Position numbers and translations under genes: made by a program
Notes under the pieces: model-generated
The model's input: only the letters and a program-made list of their open reading frames with translations
What the model was told of the DNA's origin: nothing
Databases searched by the model: none
Assembly: GCA_003161495.1 (NCBI GenBank)
Contig: PMOP01000477.1
Location: forward strand, 1-7,704
From: Acidobacteriota bacterium
Lineage (GTDB): Bacteria; Acidobacteriota; Terriglobia; Acidiferrales; UBA7541
Length of the DNA: 7,704 bases
Direction: 5' to 3'
Shown: positions 1 through 6,393 of the stretch, one piece after another
Layout: each line of letters begins with the position of its first letter
How positions within the stretch are numbered: position 1 is the first letter of the stretch

Positions 1-752
1 TAGAGAAACAGCCAGCGCGGGCTATACAACAAGAGAAAGCGCAGATGACGCCATCCATCGCGCCAGGTGCGCAGATGCGGCGCGCGGTCTCTGCGGTCGG
101 GGGAAAGCGTGGTGGGAATTTCCGTGACGCGCAAACCGAACGCCGTGGCCTTCACGATCATCTCACTTGCGAATTCCATTCCCATGGTGCGCAATCCAAG
201 CCGCTCGATTGCATCCTTGCGAAACGCACGAAGGCCGCAATGAAAATCGCGCACCGGGCTTTTAAAAAAAAGGCGTCCCAGCCCCGTAAGGACCGGATTA
301 CCAAGATAGCGGTGCAAATGCGGCATGGCCCCCGGCAGAATTTTTCCGCGGAAGCGATTGCCCATCACAAGATCGTAACCCTCGCGCAGTTTGGCGACGA
401 ATTGATCCAGTTGCGAGAAATCATAGGTGTCATCGGCGTCGCCCATCAGCACAAATTGTCCGTGCGCCGCCGCGATCCCGCTTTGCAGTGCGCTGCCGTA
501 GCCGCGTCTCTCGACGTTCACCACGCGAGCGCCCATCTCCCGGGCGATTTGTTGCGATCCGTCGCTGCTTCCGTTGTCGGCGATGATCACTTCGCCGCGT
601 ATCCCATGCCGTTCAAGGGCGGCGATTGCCTTTTTCACGCAGATGCCCACGGTGGGGGCTTCATTCAGGCAGGGCATCACCACGGAAAGTTCCACGTCTT
701 CGCGATTTTCCGCGATTCGTGAAACCACATGCGTTTCCGCAATCGAACTCAT
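1..752 (-). CDS. Family 2 glycosyltransferase, polyprenyl-phosphate sugar transferase type (3' end outside window)
   Basis: The leftward frame is open from ATG at 752 to the window edge, giving 250 residues. GT2 hallmarks are in order: a beta-strand/loop start ELSVVMPCLNEAPT (21-34), DNGSSDGS (59-66), the metal and nucleotide-sugar binding acidic motif GDADDTYDF (104-112), GNRF (131-134) and VRDFHCGLRAF (167-177). This pattern is typical of dolichol/undecaprenyl-phosphate mannose or glucose synthases, which load a sugar from a nucleotide donor onto a lipid carrier at the cytoplasmic membrane face. The visible part ends in RFLLLYSPRWLFL, where related bacterial proteins enter C-terminal membrane helices, so perhaps 100 or more residues are missing (inference). 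The ribosome site is poor: a G-run lies 14 bases before the ATG. A run of eight A on the + strand (264-271) lies inside the gene with the frame intact. Donor and acceptor cannot be told from sequence. It is divergent from the transporter cluster. Confidence 0.9.
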   Translation of the reverse strand, partial: MSSIAETHVVSRIAENREDVELSVVMPCLNEAPTVGICVKKAIAALERHGIRGEVIIADNGSSDGSQQIAREMGARVVNVERRGYGSALQSGIAAAHGQFVLMGDADDTYDFSQLDQFVAKLREGYDLVMGNRFRGKILPGAMPHLHRYLGNPVLTGLGRLFFKSPVRDFHCGLRAFRKDAIERLGLRTMGMEFASEMIVKATAFGLRVTEIPTTLSPDRRDRAPHLRTWRDGWRHLRFLLLYSPRWLFL

Positions 753-976
753 GGAATAGAAAGCAGCCCCCTTATTTATTGCCCGCCGAGGTGTCTCACT
801 TCTGAACTGTAACCCATCCCACGGATGGCGAAAAGGGTGGGTGATGGCGGGTCGTTCCACGATTTCGCTGCCACAGACCCTCTGAGCTGGTATTCCTTGC
901 CGAGTCCACGCGAGACGCCACCCAAGTGCGTCTAACCTTGCAAAGAGGATGGCTTGTTCCATTGTGGCGTTTCAAA

Positions 977-1005
977 TTGACACCACTCGGAGCGGTTGTT
1001 AAATT
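977..1005 (+). promoter_or_regulatory. Sigma-70-type promoter of the transporter cluster
   Basis: A perfect -35 box TTGACA lies at 977-982. A 17-base spacer follows, then TAAATT at 1000-1005 as the -10 box, preceded by TG at 997-998 (extended -10, TGnTAnnnT). The expected transcription start is near 1011-1013, which is downstream of the first in-frame ATG (1008) of the lipoprotein gene. It was found by eye; the match and spacing are seen directly, promoter activity is inferred. Confidence 0.6.
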
Positions 1006-1007
1006 GA

Positions 1008-1967
1008 ATGTTTGATCTGGGGGAGCAGGAAACACTGAGGAAAAATCCGCGAATCTGGACGCTGCTGCTGGCATTTTGGGCAATGCAAGCCGCAGGGTGT
1101 ATCACCATCAAGACCAGGAGGGAGGTCAAGAAGGAAGAAATTCGCCCGCAGCTCGACTCCACCGAAGACGATCTTGTAGCCAGCTACAACAAACAAGTGC
1201 GGGCCGTGCGAAGCCTTCAGGCAACGGTGGATCTGGTTCCCAGTACCGGGACGACCTACAGCGGCGTCATTGAGGAATACCATGACGTTCCCGGATTCAT
1301 CCTGGCGCAGCGCCCGGCCACCGTACGCGTAATCGGGCAGGCCCCCGTCGTAGCCAAAAATATTTTTGACATGGTGGCCGACGAAAAGGAATTCAGGATT
1401 TACATTCCCTCCAAGAACTCTTTCCTGGTGGGGCCGACGGCCCTGATTCGCCCATCGAAAAAGCCGCTGGAAAATTTACGCCCTCAACATATCGTCGAAG
1501 CCTTGTTCTGGCCCGAATTGCGGCCCAATGCCAATGTGCTCTTCGAGCAGTTCGATTTCAACGTCAGCCGCTACTACATTCTGACCTTGCTCCGGCAAGC
1601 GGAAAGCGGCAGACTGCAAATCGCAAGGAAAATTTGGTATAGTCGCACGGACCTGCAGGTATCGCGCGTTCAGCTGTTCGCAGCGGGCGGAAAGCTGGAA
1701 TCCGACATTGCTTATTCTGACTGGCAGCCTGTGCCTGCGGCACCGGGAACGACTGCGACGGACCAGCCGAGTTTCGCGCGCGACATCCATATCTGGCGCC
1801 CGCAGGACGATTACAAGCTCGAGATCAAAATTTTGAAGCTCACATTGAACGAACAGATTACTCCCGACAAGTTTGAGCTGACTCAGCCCCCGGGAACCGA
1901 TCTTGTGCGCGTGGGCGACGAGCCCTCGGCAGCTCAATCGGCTGCTCAACCCAGGTCCGAGGAATGA
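1008..1967 (+). CDS. Envelope lipoprotein with LolA/LolB-like (DUF4292-like) appearance
   Basis: A 319-residue protein if read from ATG 1008. A positively charged stretch (RKNPR, 11-15) and hydrophobic core (TLLLAFWAMQA) lead to a lipobox-like AAG-C with Cys31, so it is probably a lipid-anchored envelope protein. The mature part starts with a Thr/Lys/Glu-rich linker and then a stretch (about 50-75) that reads like proteins of the LolA/LolB/DUF4292 fold, which bind lipid or lipoprotein acyl chains; no catalytic motif is visible. The C-terminus is Ala/Ser/Glu-rich and probably disordered. The stop overlaps the permease start (ATGA at 1964-1967), arguing for translational coupling and a shared job with the ABC transporter. 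I give the outermost ATG as the conservative boundary, but the promoter position, a GGGGGAG ribosome site and signal-peptide length all favour CTG at 1035 (310 residues, Cys22). Family assignment is tentative; coding status is secure. Confidence 0.8.
   Translation: MFDLGEQETLRKNPRIWTLLLAFWAMQAAGCITIKTRREVKKEEIRPQLDSTEDDLVASYNKQVRAVRSLQATVDLVPSTGTTYSGVIEEYHDVPGFILAQRPATVRVIGQAPVVAKNIFDMVADEKEFRIYIPSKNSFLVGPTALIRPSKKPLENLRPQHIVEALFWPELRPNANVLFEQFDFNVSRYYILTLLRQAESGRLQIARKIWYSRTDLQVSRVQLFAAGGKLESDIAYSDWQPVPAAPGTTATDQPSFARDIHIWRPQDDYKLEIKILKLTLNEQITPDKFELTQPPGTDLVRVGDEPSAAQSAAQPRSEE
1019..1037 (+). promoter_or_regulatory. Ribosome binding site and candidate CTG start of the lipoprotein gene
   Basis: GGGGGAG at 1019-1025 is the only strong Shine-Dalgarno match near the 5' end of this gene. 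It sits inside the reading frame opened by ATG 1008 and 9 bases before an in-frame CTG at 1035-1037. Starting there gives a compact lipoprotein signal peptide beginning M-RKNPRIWTLLL. CTG initiation is rare in bacteria, so this rests on the agreement with the promoter at 977-1005. Confidence 0.45.
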
Positions 1968-3064
1968 TCCGCCAGCTGGTTGTGAACAATGTGTTGCACC
2001 GCCCGATCCGCACAGTTGTGAGCATCCTCGCCGTGGGCGTGGAAGTCGCTCTCGTCATTCTGATCGTGGGCCTCACCAGCGGTCTGTTGCAGGAGACAGC
2101 CAAGCGCATCGAAGGCATTGGCGCGGACATCATGCTGCAGCCTCCCTCTGCTTCCGTCTTCCTGGCCTTCAGCGGCGCGCCCATGCCCATCAAGATTGCC
2201 GACAAATTGCGCGAGATGAAGTACGTACAGGCGGTTGCTCCGGTCCTGCTGCAATTTAGTTCCTCGAATGGCGTGGATATCGTTTACGGGATCGATCCGA
2301 AATCGTTTCGCGATGTTTCCAGCGGATTCGTTTTTCTCGAAGGCCACGATATGCAAGGTCCGGACGATGTCCTGATGGATGACTGGGAGGCCAAGGCCAA
2401 GCACATCGCGGTGAATGATACCTTTCGCATGCTGGACCATGATTTTCATGTCGCCGGCATTGTGGAACACGGAAAGGGCGCGCGCCTGTTCGTGCCGCTG
2501 GCGACTTTGCAGGATCTTTCCGGCTCGCGCGAAAAGGCCTCGGTTTTCTTCATGAAATGCACCAACACGGAGTACACGCAGGCCGTGATGGACGAGATGC
2601 GGCCCGTTTTTCCGGGATACGAAATTCGGCCATTGAAGGATTTCTTGTCGTTAATGACCGCCACCAATTTGCCGGGTCTCAACGCCTTCATTAAAAGCAT
2701 GATCGTACTTGCTGTTTCCGTCGGATTCCTGGTCATTCTTCTTTCGATGTATACCACGGTCATCGAACGCACGCGAGACATCGGAGTTCTGAAATCTCTT
2801 GGCGCTTCCAAGGCATACATTATTCGAGGACTGCTTGGCGAATCGGCCCTAATTTGTTTGATAGGCATCGGCGTCGGGATTGCCATGAGCTACGTCACGC
2901 GGGCGGCGTTTCAGTCTTCGTTTCCCACGCTGTCGATCCTGATTACTCCCGAATGGATCGTGCGCTCCGCCCTGATCGCGCTTGCCGGTGGACTTCTGGG
3001 AGCCAGTTATCCCGCCTGGCTGGCCAGCCGAAAGGACGCCATTGAGGCCCTTTCTTACGACTGA
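1964..3064 (+). CDS. ABC transporter permease, FtsX/MacB (LolC/E-like) type
   Basis: A 366-residue membrane protein with the four-helix plan of MacB/LolCE/FtsX permeases. TM1 is at about 17-39, a periplasmic domain (MacB-PCD-like) spans about 45-240, and TM2 (243-265), TM3 (289-311) and TM4 (331-353) follow. The cytoplasmic coupling stretch ERTRDIGVLKSLGAS (268-282) and the C-terminal YPAWLASRKDAIEALSYD (349-366) are classic FtsX-domain signatures. Such permeases do not pump across the membrane; ATP hydrolysis in the cytoplasm drives movement of the periplasmic domain, used for lipoprotein release (Lol) or efflux with partner proteins (MacAB). The start overlaps the lipoprotein stop by four bases. 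The ATPase follows after 73 bases. A homodimer is likely, since only one permease is encoded here. No membrane fusion protein of the MacA/HlyD type is present in the cluster, which tilts it toward a lipoprotein- or lipid-handling role rather than MacAB drug efflux (inference). Confidence 0.9.
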   Translation: MIRQLVVNNVLHRPIRTVVSILAVGVEVALVILIVGLTSGLLQETAKRIEGIGADIMLQPPSASVFLAFSGAPMPIKIADKLREMKYVQAVAPVLLQFSSSNGVDIVYGIDPKSFRDVSSGFVFLEGHDMQGPDDVLMDDWEAKAKHIAVNDTFRMLDHDFHVAGIVEHGKGARLFVPLATLQDLSGSREKASVFFMKCTNTEYTQAVMDEMRPVFPGYEIRPLKDFLSLMTATNLPGLNAFIKSMIVLAVSVGFLVILLSMYTTVIERTRDIGVLKSLGASKAYIIRGLLGESALICLIGIGVGIAMSYVTRAAFQSSFPTLSILITPEWIVRSALIALAGGLLGASYPAWLASRKDAIEALSYD

Positions 3065-3137
3065 TCGCGCGCCAATTGCGCAAAAAATCCGCGTCACAGG
3101 GAAGCCTTGCGCGACCAGGGAACTGGCCTAGTCAGAA

Positions 3138-3884
3138 ATGACAATCACGACTACAATACGTCCGCCTGCCGATGCGCTGCTCACCACAAGGGATCCAATA
3201 GTGGAGCCAATCGTTGTCACGGAAGATCTTTGGAAGCTTTACCACGCCGGAAAAGTGGAAGTCCCGGCGCTGCGCGGAATTAATTTCAAGGTCATGCCCG
3301 GAGAGTTCGTCAGCGTAATGGGCCCTTCCGGCTGCGGCAAATCCTCCTTGCTATATGTGCTCGGAGGATTGGCCAGGGCTTCGCGCGGGCGCGTACTGGT
3401 GAACGGCAACGATTTGACCGCCATGGGCGATGCAGAACGGACCAAATTGCGGCGGGATAAAATCGGCTTCGTATTCCAGAGGTTCAACCTCTTGCCCACT
3501 CTGGATGCCCGCGGCAATATCGCCATCGCGCAACATATTCATGGCCACGGATTTGACGCCAAACGCTTTGAGGCCATCACCCAGATGCTTGGCCTTACCG
3601 GCCGCCTGAAGCACAGGCCATCGGAAATGTCCGGCGGGGAACAGCAGCGCGTGGCCATCGCCCGCGCCATCATTAACGATCCGAAAATCATCCTGGCGGA
3701 CGAGCCCACCGGAAACCTGGACACACAAAACTCGGAAATTGTGCTATCCATGTTGAGCAAATTGAACAAGGATTTGGGTCAGACCATCGTGATGATCACT
3801 CACAACCCAGAGGCGGCGGCCTATTCCAGTCGCGTCGTTCACATGCGCGATGGCGTGATTGTCGACGCAGCGCCGGCTTCCTGA
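3138..3884 (+). CDS. ABC transporter ATPase, LolD/MacB type
   Basis: A 248-residue nucleotide-binding subunit with every motif intact: Walker A GPSGCGKS (62-69), Q-loop Q114 in [10 protein letters not shown], signature [14 protein letters not shown] (164-177, Met in place of the usual Leu), Walker B IILADE with catalytic Glu189, D-loop TGNLD (191-195) and switch His222 in ITHN. NLLP after the Q-loop and DEPTGNLD are characteristic of the LolD/FtsE/MacB branch. It should power the permease encoded 73 bases upstream. The first 20 residues (Thr/Pro-rich) lie before the conserved fold. ATG 3138 has no clear ribosome site, whereas an in-frame GTG at 3201 has AAGGGA (3188-3193) seven bases before it and would give 227 residues, the usual LolD length. 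I keep the ATG as the longest supported form. Confidence 0.93.
   Translation: MTITTTIRPPADALLTTRDPIVEPIVVTEDLWKLYHAGKVEVPALRGINFKVMPGEFVSVMGPSGCGKSSLLYVLGGLARASRGRVLVNGNDLTAMGDAERTKLRRDKIGFVFQRFNLLPTLDARGNIAIAQHIHGHGFDAKRFEAITQMLGLTGRLKHRPSEMSGGEQQRVAIARAIINDPKIILADEPTGNLDTQNSEIVLSMLSKLNKDLGQTIVMITHNPEAAAYSSRVVHMRDGVIVDAAPAS
3188..3203 (+). promoter_or_regulatory. Ribosome binding site with alternative GTG start for the ATPase
   Basis: AAGGGA at 3188-3193 is followed after seven bases by in-frame GTG 3201-3203 (Val22 of the long form). The shorter protein begins [14 protein letters not shown], close to where LolD-family domains begin. Seen in the sequence; which start is used is not known. 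Confidence 0.35.
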
Positions 3885-3885
3885 C

Positions 3886-4281
3886 ATGCGAACGCTCTGG
3901 CGAGCCATCGTGCGGGTCTTATTCTGGTCCTATGAACGGGGAACCTGGCAATACGATGTCGCGGTTGTCGGGATCACACTGTTCGTACTTTTCTCGCCAT
4001 TAATCATTCACTACACAGATCAACCCACCGTGGGCCCGGCGCCGGCTTCGGCCCTCGTCCAGTTGCGGACCGTTGCGCCCGGCCAAATCGCCACCTATCG
4101 CGTAGACGCGCGCTTGCTGGCTACTCCCATTCGAACGCCGGAGCTGGAGCACGATCTTCATGAAACGGTGCAAAAGAATGTGCGCGATTTGAACCACGGT
4201 CGTTTTGAAATTCTGCGCATTGAGCCCATTCGCGGCGAGGGCGACACTATTGCGTACTATGACGTTTCAGTAAAACCATGA
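3886..4281 (+). CDS. Small single-span membrane protein of the ABC cluster
   Basis: A 131-residue protein. The ATG at 3886 follows the ATPase stop (TGA 3882-3884) by one base, pointing to translational coupling since no Shine-Dalgarno sequence is visible. A TTG further upstream (3859) would add nine residues but overlaps the ATPase gene and is less likely. A short basic, Trp-rich cytoplasmic segment (MRTLWRAIVRVLFWSYERGTWQ) leads into one hydrophobic helix (about 25-43). The remaining roughly 85 residues are soluble and probably periplasmic by the positive-inside rule, with a helical stretch (87-105) and a strand-like C-terminus (ILRIEPIRGEGDTIAYYDVSV). I recognise no named family; similar short proteins occur in acidobacteria to my memory. 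Its place as last gene of the cluster suggests an accessory subunit of the transporter, but that is inference. Confidence 0.75.
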   Translation: MRTLWRAIVRVLFWSYERGTWQYDVAVVGITLFVLFSPLIIHYTDQPTVGPAPASALVQLRTVAPGQIATYRVDARLLATPIRTPELEHDLHETVQKNVRDLNHGRFEILRIEPIRGEGDTIAYYDVSVKP

Positions 4282-4306
4282 CGGCCGCCGGTCTTCCACG
4301 TTTTCC

Positions 4307-4594
4307 TCATGATTTCGTCAAAACTCTCTTCTTAATTTCGCTCTCGTAATCCGGAAAATAGCGGCTGATCAGCGACAAATCGAAGCGGCTCAGGATCGAT
4401 TCCTTGGGTTCGCGCTCCAGCAGAAATTCAAATGATCTGCGAATGAGCTCCTCCGCTTCCATGGACTCACCCGCGAGTCTCGCGCGGTCTTTCGCGCCGA
4501 GCGTCACCTGGTGCGTGGTTTCACTTCCACCTTCGATCACCCGCACTCGGAAATGAGTTGCGTCGAATTTTTCGACTTCAATTTTCATTGCCAT
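4307..4594 (-). CDS. Conserved-looking hypothetical protein, 95 residues
   Basis: A leftward gene with ATG at 4594 and a proper Shine-Dalgarno GGAG (minus strand, 4603-4600) five bases before it; a second ATG two codons on is less well spaced. The protein is charged and soluble, with no signal peptide or membrane helix. A strand-rich first half (MKIEVEKFDATHFRVRVIEGG...THQVTLG) is followed by a helical Glu/Arg-rich half (about 46-92) ending SRYFPDYESEIKKRVLTKS. I cannot assign a function. It converges on the membrane-protein gene with 25 bases between stops and no clear terminator. Its upstream gap to the vWA gene is almost completely occupied by an inverted repeat pair, so it is either read through from that gene or carries a promoter inside the repeat. 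Confidence 0.7.
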   Translation of the reverse strand: MAMKIEVEKFDATHFRVRVIEGGSETTHQVTLGAKDRARLAGESMEAEELIRRSFEFLLEREPKESILSRFDLSLISRYFPDYESEIKKRVLTKS

Positions 4595-4608
4595 AGAGGC
4601 TCCGCTTT

Positions 4609-4694
4609 AGTAAGACAGGCTTCAGCCTGTCATCCCTTGACTTTTTTTCGGGGCTGCAGAAATCAAAACCAGACAGGCTGAAGCCTGTCCTACT
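4609..4694. repeat. Inverted pair of REP-like palindromes (pair A)
   Basis: Two oppositely oriented units. The left unit (4610-4631) has foot GTAA and hairpin GACAGGC-TTCA-GCCTGTC. The right unit, read on the minus strand (4693-4672), has foot GTAG and the identical hairpin. Including one flanking base, the outer 12 bases of the two ends match with one mismatch (AGTAAG against AGTAGG). The spacer between hairpins is 40 bases. The TAG of the right-hand foot is the stop codon of the vWA gene (4692-4690). The layout of a GTAG foot plus hairpin in inverted pairs is that of REP doublets (REPINs) mobilised by RAYT nucleases; no RAYT gene lies in the window. Confidence 0.85.
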
Positions 4695-5886
4695 GGAACG
4701 CGGAAACATAATAAGATCTCCGGCACGTGAGCTGCGAGCCCGACGGGACTTTCGCGCCTTCCGCGAGCTCGCCGCGCAGCGAGCGCCAACCTGGGCGCGT
4801 AGTTCCCGCCGTGGGATAAAAGCCCAGTGTGTATTGTGCACCGATGGCCAGCGCAATGCGCCGGTAAATCTCGCTCAAATTTCCAATCTCACGCAGAAAA
4901 TAAAGTTGGCCTCCGGCCCGCCGCGCCAGTTCCGCCAGATACAGCGTGTAGTTCGGCATGTTTTCCTTGCGCGCCTCCGCCGTGACCAGCATTTCATTGC
5001 GATGCGACTCCAGCCATTCCCGCGTCATGCCCAGCGGACGATTTTCGGTGGAGACAATGAACAGCGCGATGCCGTCCGCGCCGAATTCGCGCGCCACGTC
5101 GTCAAACGCCAGTCGTGACGCGCCCACGCCCGTGCTGGGCGAAGCGCTTCGCGGATCCCACGTAAGTCCCAGGCCGCTGTCCTGACCATCCGTGAGCAGT
5201 ACAATCGCCTTGCGTCCCGTGCGCCCCTGAAATATTTCGCGCGCCGTTAGAAAAACGGATTCGTAAATTCGCGACTCCGAGGAATTTTCCACTTCGGCCA
5301 GATACTTTGAATCGATGGCGCGATCCAGCAGGCCGCGATCTTTCGAGAAGGGCAGCAGCAGGTGCGCTTCGGAAGAAAACGAGACCACCGCGATTTCATC
5401 CGCGGGAGAAAGATTTTCGACAAGGGCGCGCGCCGCGCCGCGCATTTCCGCCAACTGGTGAAAAATGCTGGGGCTGGCGTCGATGACCAGAGCAATGCTG
5501 GCCGGCGTGGCCGAAGCGTCGAATGAGGCTATTTCCTGCGCTGCACTGTCCTCGAACAATCGGAAGTCGCTTTGAGTCAGGCCGCGCACCTCCGTACCGT
5601 CCGGAGCCGCGACCGTGCAGGGTGCCTGCACCAGAGTGACGCGCGAGCGGATCGTGCCGGCCGGCGCAGCAAGCGAAGAATTCTTCACGACAGGATTTAA
5701 TTCTCCGGATACAGGATCGCGTGACAGCGCCGTGTTCCGCCCCAGTGGAATCGGGCGCGGCAGCTTTTGAGATTTTGCGGGGAGAGTTCCCTGCGGCGAC
5801 GCACCGTCAGGACGCGCTTGCATTGCAGCGAGGAAGATCAGCGCGGCAAACGAAAAGGATCGGGTGCGTCGAAGATTCCAGAACAC
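4690..5886 (-). CDS. Secreted von Willebrand factor A-domain protein (VWFA-related Acidobacterial domain type)
   Basis: A 398-residue leftward protein starting at GTG 5886. The start is chosen because it places a Sec signal (MFWNLRRTRSFSFAALIFLAAMQA) at the N-terminus; no ribosome site is obvious. After a Pro-rich linker (25-75) comes a strand-rich stretch containing LTQSDFRLFEDSAAQEIASF (103-122), the short module that precedes the vWA fold in the acidobacterial family TIGR03436. The vWA domain (about 130-350) has the metal-binding MIDAS site: DASPS (136-140) and the Asp of LLTDGQDSG (D233). The third ligand, usually Thr in a GGTALYDA-like motif, appears to be Ser205 in SESRIYES. The C-terminal segment (351-398) with QYTLGFYPT is also typical. 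Family members are presumed extracytoplasmic binding or adhesion proteins of unknown ligand. The stop codon TAG comes from the foot of the repeat at 4690-4693. It may be co-transcribed with the 101-residue gene upstream, 101 bases away. Confidence 0.9.
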   Translation of the reverse strand: MFWNLRRTRSFSFAALIFLAAMQARPDGASPQGTLPAKSQKLPRPIPLGRNTALSRDPVSGELNPVVKNSSLAAPAGTIRSRVTLVQAPCTVAAPDGTEVRGLTQSDFRLFEDSAAQEIASFDASATPASIALVIDASPSIFHQLAEMRGAARALVENLSPADEIAVVSFSSEAHLLLPFSKDRGLLDRAIDSKYLAEVENSSESRIYESVFLTAREIFQGRTGRKAIVLLTDGQDSGLGLTWDPRSASPSTGVGASRLAFDDVAREFGADGIALFIVSTENRPLGMTREWLESHRNEMLVTAEARKENMPNYTLYLAELARRAGGQLYFLREIGNLSEIYRRIALAIGAQYTLGFYPTAGTTRPGWRSLRGELAEGAKVPSGSQLTCRRSYYVSAFQ

Positions 5887-5911
5887 GATTTCAGTATGCC
5901 AGATTTTTTTG

Positions 5912-5988
5912 GTAGCGCAGGCTTCAGCCTGTGGGTTTTGGTCCGCGCGAGGGCCAGATGCAACCCCACAGGCTGAAGCCTGTGCTAC
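5912..5988. repeat. Inverted pair of REP-like palindromes (pair B)
   Basis: The left unit on the + strand has foot GTAG (5912-5915) and hairpin CGCAGGC-TTCA-GCCTGTG (5916-5933, one G-T wobble). The right unit on the minus strand has foot GTAG (5988-5985) and hairpin CACAGGC-TTCA-GCCTGTG (5984-5967). Over 24 bases the two units differ at one position, and the spacer between hairpins is 33 bases. The pair lies between the 101-residue gene (its stop TAG, 5990-5988, shares the foot's first G and is followed by a second in-frame TAG) and the vWA gene start 26 bases away. Confidence 0.87.
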
Positions 5989-6293
5989 TACAAATCGAAA
6001 TCGCGAACAGGCTTTTCGACAGGCTGATCCTTGGCCTTCTTGAGGGCTTCCTCGAACTTGCGGTTCAGGACATCTTCCTTCTTGCTCTCGGCAACCCAGG
6101 AATCGCGGAACTTGTCTTCGCGCTTCTGGGCCTGATCGGCAAGGATGCGCGCCGCATCGCTGATGTCAACATCCGGCGCGGCCCTGACCGGCGCGGTGTG
6201 CGCAAGCACTGCGGCGAGGTTGGTGTCCACCGTGAGTTTCGATTCGCAACACGGGCACGTTACTTCAATGGTCGGCACGGGTGTCTTCGACAT
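5988..6293 (-). CDS. Small protein with CPCC motif and helical tail, function unknown
   Basis: A 101-residue leftward gene with ATG at 6293. The N-terminus IEVTCPCCESKLTVD looks like the first half of a zinc ribbon (Cys13, Cys15, Cys16), but no second Cys pair exists; His32 is the only other likely ligand. Metal binding would therefore need a dimer or a partner. Residues about 44-90 are charged and helix-forming (ADQAQKREDKFRD... EALKKAKDQ), possibly a coiled coil, with no signal peptide or membrane span, so it is probably cytoplasmic. No Shine-Dalgarno sequence precedes the ATG; TAAAAT on the minus strand (6305-6300) ends six bases before it, which would fit a leaderless transcript, though no convincing -35 box accompanies it. 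Tandem TAG codons end it within the edge of repeat pair B. Function not recognised. Confidence 0.75.
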   Translation of the reverse strand: MSKTPVPTIEVTCPCCESKLTVDTNLAAVLAHTAPVRAAPDVDISDAARILADQAQKREDKFRDSWVAESKKEDVLNRKFEEALKKAKDQPVEKPVRDFDL

Positions 6294-6370
6294 GCGGTTA
6301 TTTTAACCTAAAATTGCTTGATTGAATGTTTTCATGGCGCTTCAGGCAAAATTCAAAGGCTTTTAATTCA

Positions 6371-6393
6371 GAGAACACAGAGGACACGGAGAC
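6371..6393 (+). repeat. Fragment resembling the dispersed ACAGAGGACAC-type repeat
   Basis: The purine-rich stretch GAACACAGAGGACACGGAG (6373-6391) in the leader of the DinB-like gene resembles a short motif I remember as dispersed in intergenic DNA of several unrelated bacteria. It shows loose internal repetition (ACACAGAGG/ACACGGAG). Read in frame it gives ENTEDTET, an unlikely protein N-terminus. Identity as a repeat family is from memory and unverified. Confidence 0.3.

Noticed and set aside
45..722. 225-residue rightward open frame
   Set aside because: It is the antisense shadow of the glycosyltransferase, whose GT2 motifs are unmistakable on the minus strand. The rightward translation has no recognisable features.
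796..1083. 95-residue leftward open frame in the divergent gap
   Set aside because: Low-complexity Arg/Ser/Thr-rich translation with no ribosome site or family signature. It overlaps the promoter and start of the lipoprotein gene and probably reflects the non-coding, possibly repeat-derived sequence.
1946..2470. 174-residue leftward open frame inside the permease gene
   Set aside because: Antisense shadow of a clear FtsX-type permease; its His/Asp/Gly-rich composition is typical of reverse translation of a GC-rich gene.
4642..4648. T7 run after the left hairpin of pair A as a + strand terminator
   Set aside because: It lies ten bases past the hairpin, too far for a standard intrinsic terminator, and about 360 bases beyond the last rightward gene.
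4578..4856. 92-residue leftward open frame overlapping repeat pair A
   Set aside because: It runs through the repeat pair and overlaps the 3' end of the vWA gene in another frame; Arg/Ser-rich with no domain.
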